Of a stretch of 33,895 nt of DNA, positions 22,084-31,500 are shown piece after piece. Positions within the stretch are counted from its first letter, which is position 1, and every line of letters starts with the position of its first letter. Made by a program: the position numbers and the translations under genes. Source of the DNA: JAKVJE01 sp047722305 (lineage in GTDB: Bacteria > Actinomycetota > Actinomycetes > Actinomycetales > Microbacteriaceae); assembly GCA_047722305.1 (NCBI GenBank), contig JBDNYM010000020.1, positions 1-33,895 on the forward strand, read 5' to 3'. The notes beneath the pieces were generated by a model. That model saw nothing but the letters and a program-made list of their open reading frames with translations. It ran no database searches and was not told the DNA's origin.

Positions 22084-22911
22084 ATGAGCACCATCGTGAT
22101 CACCGGGGCCAGCGATGGCATCGGGGCCGCCGCGGCCCGCATCCTCCGCGGCGGCGATGGTCGGCTCATCCTGGTCGGACGGTCGCCGGAGAAGACCGCG
22201 GCCGTGGCCGCCGAGGTCGGCGCGGAGTACTTCGTCGCCGACTTCGCCCACCTCGACCAGGTGCGCGCCCTCGCCGACGATCTGCTGGCGGCCGCGGATC
22301 GCATCGACGTCCTCGCCAACAACGCCGGCGGGATGTTCTCCGGGCCGGTGCGCACCGAGGACGGGTTCGAGCGCACCTTTCAGATCAACGTCCTGGCGCC
22401 GGTGCTGCTGACCAACCTGCTGTGCGAGCGGCTCGTGGCCAGTCGGGCCGCGGTGGTGAACACCGCCAGCATCGCCGCGCGGCTGTTCGGCCGGCTCGAT
22501 CTGGACGACATCCAGACCTGGGACGCATTCACCCCGAACCGCGCCTACGGCAACGCCAAGCTCGGCAACATCCTGTTCACGCGGGGGCTGCACGAGCACT
22601 TCCGGGCGCGGGGGATCACGACGGTGGCGTTCCATCCGGGCAACGTCGCGACGAGTTTCGCCTCCGACACCACCAGTTACCTGCGGTGGCTCTACCACAC
22701 CGCGCTGCGGCGGTTCCTCCTCATCTCGCCCGAACGCGGCGGCGCCAACCTGGCGCACTTCATCCAGGGCCGGCCGGGAGTGGACTGGATCTCGGGCGAG
22801 TACTACGACGACCACTACCGCCCCGGCCGCACCGCCCGGGAGGGGCGGGACCTGGAGGTCGTCCGCCAGTACTGGGACCGCCTCGCGGAGCTGCTCGACC
22901 TCAGCTGGTGA
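22084..22911 (+). CDS. Short-chain dehydrogenase/reductase (SDR)
   Basis: A 275-residue classical SDR. The NAD(P)-binding motif is TGASDGIG (7-14), the NNAG motif is in VLANNAGGMFSG, the catalytic serine is in VVNTASIAARLF, and YGNAK (Y155, K159) provides the active-site Tyr and Lys. The chain resembles retinol-dehydrogenase/WW-domain-oxidoreductase-like members (FHPGNVATSF). The start has AGGAG about 8 nt upstream. Substrate unknown. Confidence 0.9.
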   Translation: MSTIVITGASDGIGAAAARILRGGDGRLILVGRSPEKTAAVAAEVGAEYFVADFAHLDQVRALADDLLAAADRIDVLANNAGGMFSGPVRTEDGFERTFQINVLAPVLLTNLLCERLVASRAAVVNTASIAARLFGRLDLDDIQTWDAFTPNRAYGNAKLGNILFTRGLHEHFRARGITTVAFHPGNVATSFASDTTSYLRWLYHTALRRFLLISPERGGANLAHFIQGRPGVDWISGEYYDDHYRPGRTAREGRDLEVVRQYWDRLAELLDLSW

Positions 22912-23255
22912 GCGGGCGGGGGCGCGTTCCGTCAGCGCTGTCAGTGCTGTGCTGTCAGCGCTCGTTTGCGCGTTGAGGACGTTCACCGCTCGCTGCGTGC
23001 GGTGTGGCCTCTTCCTTCGGCCCCGAGGGGGAGATCCTCAGGGGAAACGATGGCGATCCCGGAGATGCCGGGTGGGAAATCTTTGATTCTCACGATTCGG
23101 TCTTCATCGAAAGAACGATACCGAAAGAACGATGTGCTGACGCCAGCGCACAGCGATCGCATGCGCGGTGGTGCCGGACTGGAACGGAGGGGCCTGAACG
23201 CTGGGTTCGGGGACGAATCTGGCGGCGATCGCTGTGCAGCAGCGTCACGGCGCTC
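22912..23255. other. 344-bp region without a convincing gene
   Basis: It contains a near-tandem 13-mer (CGAAAGAACGAT twice, about 23108-23133) and a perfect inverted pair of the 13-mer GCACAGCGATCGC (23148-23160 and 23225-23237). The latter is shared with the dispersed repeat at 17770-17902. A plus-strand frame near 23004-23145 has protein-like composition (WEIFDSHDSVFIER) but no ribosome-binding site and no recognisable family; it could be a gene remnant. Confidence 0.45.
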
Positions 23256-23804
23256 TCAACCGCCAGCGAAGGCAGCCAACAGGAACAGGACGGAGAACGT
23301 GAGCAGGCCCGCGGTGAGCAGCAGTGGCGCCACGACGAACGGCAGTGCGCACCACCAGCAGATCCGGGCCGCGGCGGCACTCCGCGGTGCGGCGTGACGG
23401 CAGGCGGCGGCCACCCGCACGGCCAGGAGGACAGCGACCGCCCCGGCACCCCACAGATACACCCCGCCAGCGCAGACGAGCATCACCCCCGAAACGGCCA
23501 CGGCGCACCAGTAGCAGACGTGCGCCGCGGCTCGCCACCGCCGGGCCTGACGCGGCCGGTGGCGGACGAGGACACCGATCAAGGCGCTCGTCGCCGACAA
23601 CACGGCAGCACCCCACAGCAGGCCAACGAGCCACGTCGAGAGTCCTGGTACAGAGCGCGAGGGCGGCAGCGCCTGAGCAACGGCCAGCGAGAGGGAGGAG
23701 AGCGGGATGGCCAGCGCGGCCAGACACAGCAGGGCCAGGGCGGCGGTCCCGGTCCAGAAGACGACCCAGGCGATCCGCCGGATGACCGGTCTGAGCGCGT
23801 GCAC
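23256..23804 (-). CDS. Small membrane protein of unknown function
   Basis: A 182-residue Ala/Leu/Val-rich protein with about five hydrophobic segments, beginning with IRRIAWVVFWTGTAALALLCLAAL and ending with LLLTAGLLTFSVLFLLAAF. Paired cysteine/tryptophan motifs (CYWCAV and ICWWCALP) lie in two helices. No family recognised. The start is a GTG at 23804 without a strong ribosome-binding site, so the exact start is uncertain. It is divergent from the dipeptidase gene. Confidence 0.55.
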   Translation of the reverse strand: MHALRPVIRRIAWVVFWTGTAALALLCLAALAIPLSSLSLAVAQALPPSRSVPGLSTWLVGLLWGAAVLSATSALIGVLVRHRPRQARRWRAAAHVCYWCAVAVSGVMLVCAGGVYLWGAGAVAVLLAVRVAAACRHAAPRSAAAARICWWCALPFVVAPLLLTAGLLTFSVLFLLAAFAGG

Positions 23805-23985
23805 GCCCCAAACCTAGGACGACGGGCGGCCCGACGCCTGTGCCGTCTCCCAGCCGGGCTGGCCCAGCCCCGCAATCCCACCCGGGTTCCGACCCGGACG
23901 CGTCGACATCCCCGGGCCCGCGAGTCCGGCGAGCAGGCGACGCCTGGCCCTAGGATGGCCGGCGGAGACAGACGAGGAGGCCCCC

Positions 23986-25503
23986 ATGAGCTGCACCACG
24001 ATCCTGGTCGGCAAGGATGCGAGCTACGACGGGTCGCCGCTGATCGCCCGCAACGAGGATTCGGGCAACGGCGAGTTCAACCCCAAGCGGATCGTCGTGG
24101 TGCACCCGGACGAGCAGCCGCGCACGTACACGTCGGTGATCGGCCACCTCACCGTCGAGTTGCCGGACGAGCCGCTGCGCTACACGGCGGCGCCGAACGC
24201 GATCCTGGACGACGGCATCTGGGGCGAGGCGGGCATCAATGCGGCGAACGTCGCCATGAGTGCCACCGAGACGCTCACCACGAACGAGCGGGTGCTGGGC
24301 GCCGACCCCTTCGTCGTGTACCGCGCCGGGCGGGGAACGCCGGGCGATGCCGGCTTCGAGCCCGAGCGCCCCGGCGGCATCGGCGAGGAGGACTTCCTCA
24401 CCCTGGTGCTGCCCTACATCCGCACCGCCCGCGAGGGGGTGCTGCGGCTGGGTGCCCTGCTCGAGCGGCACGGCACCTATGAGATGAACGGCGTGGCCTT
24501 CGGCGACGCCGACGAGATCTGGTGGCTGGAGACCGTGGGCGGGCACCACTGGATCGCGAAGCGAGTGCCCGACGACTGCTACGTCACCATGCCCAACCAG
24601 CTGGGCATCGACGCCTTCGACCTCGACGACGCGCTGGGGGAGGGGCGCGCGCACCTGGCCAGCCCCGACCTGCGCGAGTTCATCGCGGACGGCTTCCTCG
24701 ACCTCTCGCTGGACGGCGCCCTCAACCCGCGCGTCGCGTTCGGCTCGCACTCCGACGTCGATCACGTCTACAACACCCCGCGCGCCTGGGACATGCAGCG
24801 CACCCTCAACCCCTCCAGCGGGGAGTGGGACGGCCCGGCGCCGCGCTACACGCCGGCCTCCGACGACCTGCCGTGGGCCCGCCGCCCCGAGCGCAAGCTG
24901 ACGATCGAAGACGTCAAGCAGGTGCTGAGCTCCCATTACCAGGGCACGCTCTACGACCCGTACTCGCACGAGGGCACCGCCGCGCAGCGCGGCCTGCTGC
25001 GGCCGATCGGCATCAACCGCCACAGCCAGCTCTCGATCCTGCAGGTGCGCCCCTACCGCCCGGCCGCGAGTCGCGCCGTCCAGTGGGTGGCGTTCGCCTC
25101 GAACCCGTTCAACACGCTGATCCCGCTGTTCACCGACGTGGACGCGATGCCCGCCTACGTGTCCGAGACGACCGCGCGGGTCTCGACCGACGACTTCTAC
25201 TGGGCCAGCCGGCTCATCGCCGTGCTCGCCGACGCGCACTTCGACGACCTCATCCCCGAGGTCGAGCGCTACCAGCAGGCGACGCTGGCGGCCGGGCACG
25301 CCGGGGTGCGGCAGGCCGATGCGGCGTCGGATGCGGATGCCGCGGACGGTTCAGGAGGCGAGGCCGCCGTCCGACGCCGGCTGGAGGCGGCCAACGAGGC
25401 GATCGCGCAGACGCTCGAGGCTGCGACCGACGAGCTGCTCAGCCGGCTGCTGCTCATGGCGAGCAACCGGATGCGCAACCGTTTCTCGCGCTCGGACTTC
25501 TGA
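23986..25503 (+). CDS. pepD: C69-family dipeptidase
   Basis: A 505-residue peptidase of family C69 (Ntn-hydrolase fold). The N-terminal Cys3 in MSCTTILVG is the expected nucleophile after removal of the first two residues. The following GSPLIARNEDSG and the segment WGEAGINAANVAMSATE are characteristic. Such enzymes hydrolyse dipeptides and usually act in the cytoplasm. An AGGAGG ribosome-binding site lies about 9 nt before the ATG. There is an Ala/Asp-rich insertion (AADAASDADAADGSGGEAA) near residue 445, typical of flexible surface sequence. Confidence 0.9.
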   Translation: MSCTTILVGKDASYDGSPLIARNEDSGNGEFNPKRIVVVHPDEQPRTYTSVIGHLTVELPDEPLRYTAAPNAILDDGIWGEAGINAANVAMSATETLTTNERVLGADPFVVYRAGRGTPGDAGFEPERPGGIGEEDFLTLVLPYIRTAREGVLRLGALLERHGTYEMNGVAFGDADEIWWLETVGGHHWIAKRVPDDCYVTMPNQLGIDAFDLDDALGEGRAHLASPDLREFIADGFLDLSLDGALNPRVAFGSHSDVDHVYNTPRAWDMQRTLNPSSGEWDGPAPRYTPASDDLPWARRPERKLTIEDVKQVLSSHYQGTLYDPYSHEGTAAQRGLLRPIGINRHSQLSILQVRPYRPAASRAVQWVAFASNPFNTLIPLFTDVDAMPAYVSETTARVSTDDFYWASRLIAVLADAHFDDLIPEVERYQQATLAAGHAGVRQADAASDADAADGSGGEAAVRRRLEAANEAIAQTLEAATDELLSRLLLMASNRMRNRFSRSDF

Positions 25504-25560
25504 TCGTCCGCGCCCTGACGGCCTGCGGCGGCTGTCGCCTGCCCGGACGCGCGCCGGTCA

Positions 25561-25597
25561 ACGGGTCTCGGGGTCGCGCCTCGGCTCTGGGACCCGT
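25561..25597. terminator. Inverted repeat between convergent genes
   Basis: ACGGGTC (25561-25567) pairs with GACCCGT (25591-25597) around a 23-nt loop, between the convergent dipeptidase and dehydrogenase genes. It may serve as a bidirectional terminator; the long loop makes this weak. Confidence 0.3.
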
Positions 25598-25605
25598 CCT
25601 CAGCC

Positions 25606-26511
25606 TCACTTGCTGAGCTGCCACCGCTCCACCGGGCCGACGACGTCGCCGTTGCCGTCGTAGCGGTAGAAGCCTTCGCCGTCGGCGCGACCGGTCTTGC
25701 CTGCGTCGATGCCGCGCTTGAGCAGTTCGGCGAAGCGGCGCTGGTCGGGGTCGGGGCTGATCCGCGAGATGTTCCAGGCGACGTTGAACCCGACGACGTC
25801 GAAGATCGCGAACGGGCCCTCCGGCGCACCGGTGGCGATTCTCCAGGTCTTGTCGATGTCGGCCGGGTCGGCGACGCCGTTCACGTAGAGCCGGGCTGCC
25901 GCGTTCAGCAGCGGGATGAGCAGGCTGTTGAGCAGGTAGCCGGGGGTCTCCTTGCGGATCGCGATCGGTTCGAGGCCGATCTCGGCGGCGAAGGCGAGCA
26001 CGGCGTCGAACGCGGCATCGTCGGTCTGCGGCGTGCGCATGACCTCGCCCGTGTTGTGCAGCCACACCATGTTCGCGAAGTGGAGGGCCAGGAAGCGGTC
26101 GGGGCGGCCGGTCGCGGCCGCGAAGTCGCTGGGCCGCAGCGACGAGCTGTTGGTCGCGAAGATGGTCCGCTCCGGGGCGGCGGCGCCCACGTCGGCCCAG
26201 ACTTTCTGCTTCAAGTCGAGGTTTTCCGGGATGGCCTCGATGACGATGTCCGCGTCGGCGACGGCGTCGGCGAGATCGGTGGTGGTTCTGATGGCGGCGA
26301 TCGCCTGGTTGAAATGGGCGTCGTCGAAGTTGGTGAGATCGCGGCGGTAGAACCCCCGCATCCACTCCCAGCGGGCGGGCAGCCGGTCGAGGAGTTCTTG
26401 CGAGACGTCGTAGCCGACGACCTGCTTGCCATGGTAGGCGGCCTGCATGATGATCTGCGAGCCGAGCACTCCGGTGCCGAGCACTGCGACGGTGTTGATG
26501 GTGGTGGTCAT
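25606..26511 (-). CDS. 3-hydroxyacyl-CoA dehydrogenase family protein
   Basis: A 301-residue NAD-dependent dehydrogenase. The Rossmann motif is VLGTGVLGSQI (near residue 10), followed by the acidic residue in VVGYDVS. The segments NSSSLRPSDFAAATGRPDRFLALHF and KETPGYLLNSLLIPLLNAA match 3-hydroxybutyryl-CoA dehydrogenase. The family oxidises 3-hydroxyacyl-CoA in fatty acid or butanoate metabolism. The usual HFFNP motif is replaced by HFANM, so the substrate may differ. The ATG at 26511 opens the conserved domain. Divergent from the malic enzyme gene. Confidence 0.88.
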   Translation of the reverse strand: MTTTINTVAVLGTGVLGSQIIMQAAYHGKQVVGYDVSQELLDRLPARWEWMRGFYRRDLTNFDDAHFNQAIAAIRTTTDLADAVADADIVIEAIPENLDLKQKVWADVGAAAPERTIFATNSSSLRPSDFAAATGRPDRFLALHFANMVWLHNTGEVMRTPQTDDAAFDAVLAFAAEIGLEPIAIRKETPGYLLNSLLIPLLNAAARLYVNGVADPADIDKTWRIATGAPEGPFAIFDVVGFNVAWNISRISPDPDQRRFAELLKRGIDAGKTGRADGEGFYRYDGNGDVVGPVERWQLSK

Positions 26512-26569
26512 CTGCTGCGCTTCTTTCCATCCTCCGGTGGCGTCGTTGTCGCCGGGTTGAGCGAGGCGA

Positions 26570-26583
26570 CGTCATCGTTGACG
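26570..26583. promoter_or_regulatory. Palindrome in the divergent dehydrogenase/malic-enzyme region
   Basis: CGTCA-TCGT-TGACG is a perfect 5-bp inverted repeat within the 270-bp divergent intergenic region. It could be an operator for either gene; nothing else in the region is recognisable. Confidence 0.25.
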
Positions 26584-26782
26584 AGGCCTCACCTGAACGG
26601 TAAGCACTGGAGGACGGGCGGAGCTGGTCAGCTGCTGTGAGCTGGTCGGCGGCGGAGGCGGATTCAGATATCGCCGAGATTCTCACGGGACCCCCGGCGC
26701 TGGAGACCCGGCCGAGGGTGCGGGAGCGCAGGGCCCGGGGCCGATTTCCGGCAGCCTCGGTGCCGGGTGGAAGATGGTGCCC

Positions 26783-28420
26783 ATGCGTCCGCACGGCTAC
26801 CAGATTCTGAACGACCCCTTCCTCAATCGGGGCACCGCCTTCACCGCGGCCGAGCGGGCGCGACTGGGGCTGACCGGGCTGCTGCCCTCCCGCGTCCAGA
26901 CGCTGGCGGAGCAGGTGACGCAGGCATATGCCATGTACCGCATGAAGACCACCGCTGCCGAGAAGCGCCTGTACCTCATGTCGGTGTTCAACGAGAACCG
27001 GGTGCTGTTCTACGCGCTGTTCGCCGAGCACCTCGAAGCGTTCATGCCGGTGGTCTACGACCCCGCGATCGCGCAGTCCATCGAGCACTACAGCGCCCAG
27101 TACACCAACCCGCAGGGGGCGGCCTTCCTCGACGTCGAGCATCCCGAGCAGATCGGGGACGCGCTGGCGGCCGCCGCCGACGGGCGCGACATCCGGCTCA
27201 TCGTGGTCACCGATTCCGAGGGCATCCTCGGCATCGGCGACTGGGGTGCGCAGGGCGTCGACATTGCGGTCGGCAAGCTGATGGTCTACACGGCCGCGGC
27301 CGGCATCGACCCGGCCGCCGTGCTGCCGGTCGTGATCGACGCCGGCACCGACAACCAGGCGCTGCTGGACGATCCGGGCTACCTGGGATGCCGGCACGGG
27401 CGCATCCGGGGCGACGACTACCTGGCGTTCGCCGACCGCTTCGTGACGGCGGCGCAGCAGGCATTCCCCGGTGTGTACCTGCACTGGGAGGACCTCGGGC
27501 GCGAGCACGCGGCGACCGTGCTGGACGCCTACCGCGACCGGATCCCCACGTTCAACGACGACATCCAGGGCACCGGCATCGTCGTCCTGGCGGCGCTGCT
27601 CGGGGCGCTCAACATCACCGGCGGCAGCCTCACCGACCAGACCTACGTCTGCTTCGGGGCCGGCAGCGCCGGGGCCGGCATCGTCGGGCAGGTGTGCGCG
27701 GAGATGCGCCATCTCGGTCTGGACGATGAGGAGGCGCGCTCGCGGTTCTTCCTGGTGGACCAGCAGGGCTTGCTCTTCGACGACACGCCCGGGCTCACCC
27801 CGAAGCAGCGTCCGTTCGCCCGCAGCCGTGCGGAGTTCCCCGACGCGGACGAGCTGACCACGCTGGCAGCGGTGATTCGACGGGTGCGCCCGACCATCCT
27901 GGTCGGCACCTCCACCTGCCCTGGCGCCTTCACCGAGGATGTCGTGCGCGAGATGGCCGCCCACGCGGCCCGGCCGATCATCCTGCCGCTGTCGAATCCG
28001 ACCAAGCTGGCCGAGGCCACCGCCGCCGACCTGGTGCGCTGGACGGAGGGACGGGCCCTGGTCGCGACGGGCGTGCCGCGTCCGTCCGTGGAGTTCCGCG
28101 GCATCGACTACCGCATCGGGCAGGCGAACAACGCGCTCGTCTACCCGGGGCTCGGCCTGGGCGTCATCGCCTCCGGCGCGCGGCGCGTCAGCCCGGAGAT
28201 GATCTCGGCGGCCGCGCACTCTCTGGGCAATCTCATCGATCCGTCCGAGCCGGGTGCGCCCGTGCTGCCCCCGGTCTCGCGGCTGCGCGACTTCAGCCGC
28301 ACCATCGCCGAGGCCGTGGTGCGCGCAGCGGTCGCGCAGGGGCTCGCCCGGGAGCCGATCGCGGATGTGGGCGCGGCGGTCGACGCGCTGCAGTGGACGC
28401 CGGAGTACCGCCCCCGGTGA
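26783..28420 (+). CDS. NAD-dependent malic enzyme
   Basis: A 545-residue malic enzyme (large, SfcA/MaeA-type), which converts malate to pyruvate and CO2 with NAD(P). The N-terminal LNDPFLNRGTAFTAAER, the central PVVYDPAIAQSIEHYS, the DAGTDNQALL segment, the metal-binding PTFNDDIQGTG and the dinucleotide motif CFGAGSAGAGI are all present. The start at 26783 is preferred over an ATG at 26774 because GGTGGAAG lies 9 nt upstream of the former and directly abuts the latter; the family also begins close to this point. Divergent from the dehydrogenase gene. Confidence 0.93.
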   Translation: MRPHGYQILNDPFLNRGTAFTAAERARLGLTGLLPSRVQTLAEQVTQAYAMYRMKTTAAEKRLYLMSVFNENRVLFYALFAEHLEAFMPVVYDPAIAQSIEHYSAQYTNPQGAAFLDVEHPEQIGDALAAAADGRDIRLIVVTDSEGILGIGDWGAQGVDIAVGKLMVYTAAAGIDPAAVLPVVIDAGTDNQALLDDPGYLGCRHGRIRGDDYLAFADRFVTAAQQAFPGVYLHWEDLGREHAATVLDAYRDRIPTFNDDIQGTGIVVLAALLGALNITGGSLTDQTYVCFGAGSAGAGIVGQVCAEMRHLGLDDEEARSRFFLVDQQGLLFDDTPGLTPKQRPFARSRAEFPDADELTTLAAVIRRVRPTILVGTSTCPGAFTEDVVREMAAHAARPIILPLSNPTKLAEATAADLVRWTEGRALVATGVPRPSVEFRGIDYRIGQANNALVYPGLGLGVIASGARRVSPEMISAAAHSLGNLIDPSEPGAPVLPPVSRLRDFSRTIAEAVVRAAVAQGLAREPIADVGAAVDALQWTPEYRPR

Positions 28421-28451
28421 TCGGGCCGAGTGGCACGCATCCTCATTGCAT

Positions 28452-28466
28452 CCCCTCATGAAGGGG
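28452..28466 (+). terminator. Small hairpin after the malic enzyme gene
   Basis: CCCCT-CATGA-AGGGG forms a 5-bp stem about 30 bp after the stop codon, ahead of the next gene on the same strand. It is a weak terminator candidate. Confidence 0.3.
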
Positions 28467-28526
28467 TGATAGACAGACGCGCACGTCCATCGGCGCCGAC
28501 TTCTCGGGCGTGACGGGGGGAGCCTC

Positions 28527-31500
28527 ATGACCGATAACGGAACCGACCGTCGTCCGGTCGCAGGCGGGCCGTCACCTGCAGCCGGCGAGGAATCGCCCTA
28601 TCAGGCCGTGCTCTTCGACATGGACGGGGTGGTCACCGATACGGCCCGTCTCCATCTGGCCGCCTGGCGGCGACTCCTCGACGGCGTGCTCGCGGATGCG
28701 CGCGCCGCAGCCGCATCCCCTGCGCGACCAGCCGACCTGCGCCCGTTCAGCGATGACGACTACCGTCGCTTCATCGACGGCCGATCGCGTGAGGACGGCC
28801 TGGCCGAGTTCCTGCGCGCCCGCCGCATCGCCATCCCGGCCGGGGCCGCGGCAGACCCGGCGACCGCGTGGACGGTGGCCGGCCTCGCTGCGCGCAAGAA
28901 CGAGCTGTTCGGCGAGGAACTCGCCCGCCAGCAGCCGAAGGTCTACGAGAACACGGTGGCCCTGATCCGGCGTCTGCGGGGCGGCGGCGCGCGGGTCGGG
29001 CTGGTCACGGCGAGTCGGCACGCCGACGACGTGCTTGCCGTCACCGGGCTGCGCAGGCTCTTTGACGTCATCGTGGACGGAAACGTCGCCGCCGCCGAAC
29101 ACCTCGCGGGCAAGCCCGACCCGCAGCCGTACCTGGCGGCCGCCAGGAAGCTGGGCGTTCGTCCGCATCGCGCCGTGGTCATCGAGGACGCCGTCGCCGG
29201 GGTGCGCGCCGGCAAGCGGGGCGGCTTCGGGCTCGTGGTCGGCATCGGGCGCACCGCCGGACAGCGCGACGAGCTCGAGACCGCCGGCGCCGACATCGTG
29301 CTGGACGATGTGGGGGAGCTCGATCTGGGCAGCTCGCTCTCCGACCCGTGGAGACTCGTCTACCACGGCTTCGATCCCGTGCACGAGGGGCATCGGGAGG
29401 CCCTCACGGTGCTTGGCAACGGGTACATGGCGACTCGGGGAGCGCATCCCGAATGCCGCGACGACGGCACCCACTACCCGGGCACCTACCTCGCCGGCAT
29501 CTTCAACCGGCTCACCGGCACGGCTGCGGGGGCGTCGCGGGAAGAGGAGCACCTCGTCAACCAGCCCAACTGGCTGGCGCTGGACCTCCGCATCGGCGAC
29601 GGGCCCTGGTGGTCCAGCGAGGAGGTCAGGACCAGGCACGATCGGCGTTCGCTGGACCTCCGCAGCGGCGTGCTCACCCGCAGTGTGGTGCTCGAAGGGC
29701 CGGACGGACGCCATCTCGGCGTCGTGCAGCGGCGCCTCGTCTCGATGGCGCTGCCCCATGCGGCCGCGCTCGAAACCACGCTGACCGCCCACGGCTGGAA
29801 CGGCCGGGTGAGCGTCCGCAGCGGCATCGACGCCGACGTGCGCAACACCAACGCCCGCACTTCGCCGGAGTTTCCCACCCGGCATCTCGCCGAACCCCGG
29901 TTCGAGGTCGACGACCGTGCCGGCGCGGACATCCTCCGGTGCGAAGTCGAGACGTCGCAGAGTCGTTGGCGCATCGCCATCGCGCTGCGCACGGACGTCA
30001 CCCCCGGAGTGCTCGCCGAACGCCACGACCCCGAGATCGCGGGGCGCACCTGCCTGCGCCGCTACGACCTCGATCTGCGCGACGGCGAGGATGTCGTCTT
30101 CGACAAGACGGTCGCGGTCGTGACCTCTCGGGATGCGGCAATCTCTTCGGCCGTCCTCGGCGCCGCTGCGGAACTTCGCCGCAACCCTGTCGGAGTCCGA
30201 GGGCTCCTCCCGGCGCACGCGGCCAGTTGGAGTCGATTGTGGAGCCGATTCGGCGTCGCCATCGACGCCGATCCGCATGAGCAGCTCATCCTCAACCTCC
30301 ACCTGTTCCACCTGCTGCAGTCGTACTCGACGCACACGGCGCAACTCGACGCGGGCGTCCCCGCCCGGGGCCTGCACGGCGAGGGCTACTTCGGACACGT
30401 GTTCTGGGACGAGGTGTTCGTCCTCCCCGTGCTGGGGATCCGCCTGCCCGAACTGGGCGCCGCCATCGTCGAGTACCGCTGGCGGCGCCTGCCGGCGGCG
30501 CTGCAGCGCGCCCGCCAGGCCGGACTGCCCGGGGCCATGTTCCCCTGGCAGAGCGGGTCGTCGGGGCGGGAAGAGACCCCGAACCGCATCCACAACCCTC
30601 GGTCGGGCGCTTGGATGGCCGACAACTCGCACCTGCAGCGTCACGTCGGCCTGGCGGTCGGGTGGAACGTGTGGCGGCACTTCCAGATCACGGCCGATCG
30701 AAGCTGGCTCGTCGCTCGCGGGGCGCCGCTGATCATCGAGATCGTCCGCTCTTTCGTCGCGCTCACCGCCTTCGACCCGGACGACGGCAGATACCACCTC
30801 TCCGGGGTCATGGGCCCCGACGAGTTCCACGACGGGTACCCGGACGCCCCCGGACGCGGGCTGCGCGACAACGCGTACACGAACGTCATGCTCTCCTGGC
30901 TGTGCGGGAGGGCCGCAGAAGCGCTCGACATCCTCGACGGCTCCGATCGCAAAGCCGTCCTCGGACAGCTGGCCGTCACCGACGATGAACTCGCCGTCTG
31001 GCAACGGTTGTCCCGGTTGCTCGCGGTGCCGTTCCATGGAGACACGGTCATCAGCCAGTTCGACGGGTACTCGGCGCTCGCCGAACTCGACTGGGATGCC
31101 TACCGCGAGAAGTACGGCAACATCGGGCGCCTCGACCTCATCCTCGCGGCGGAGGGCGACTCGACCAATCGGTATCAGGCCTCCAAACAGGCGGACGTCC
31201 TCATGCTGTTCTACCTGCTGGGGGAGGACGGGCTGCGCCGCCAGCTCGCCCACCTGGGCTACCACGTGACCCAGGAGGACCTCGAGCGGACGGTGAGCTA
31301 CTACGCCCCGCGCACCACGCACGGCTCCACGCTGAGCCGGGTGGTGCATGCGGAGGTATTCGCGAGGTTCGACGTCCCCCGGGCCTGGGAGTTCTTCTCG
31401 GACGCCCTCGTCGCCGATCTCGACGACACCCAATGGGGGACCACCAAGCAGGGCATCCACCTGGGAGCGATGGCAGGGACCGTTGGCATCATCACTCGGG

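Noticed and set aside
23004..24482. A plus-strand frame starting with a protein-like stretch (WEIFDSHDSVFIER)
   Set aside because: After about 45 codons it becomes shadow sequence antisense to the membrane protein and out of frame with the dipeptidase, and it has no ribosome-binding site. The first part is noted only as a possible remnant.
25454..28528. A minus-strand frame of over 1000 codons opposite the malic enzyme gene
   Set aside because: It is the antisense shadow of malic enzyme and of the dehydrogenase in another frame; its composition is Arg/His-rich with no recognisable domain.
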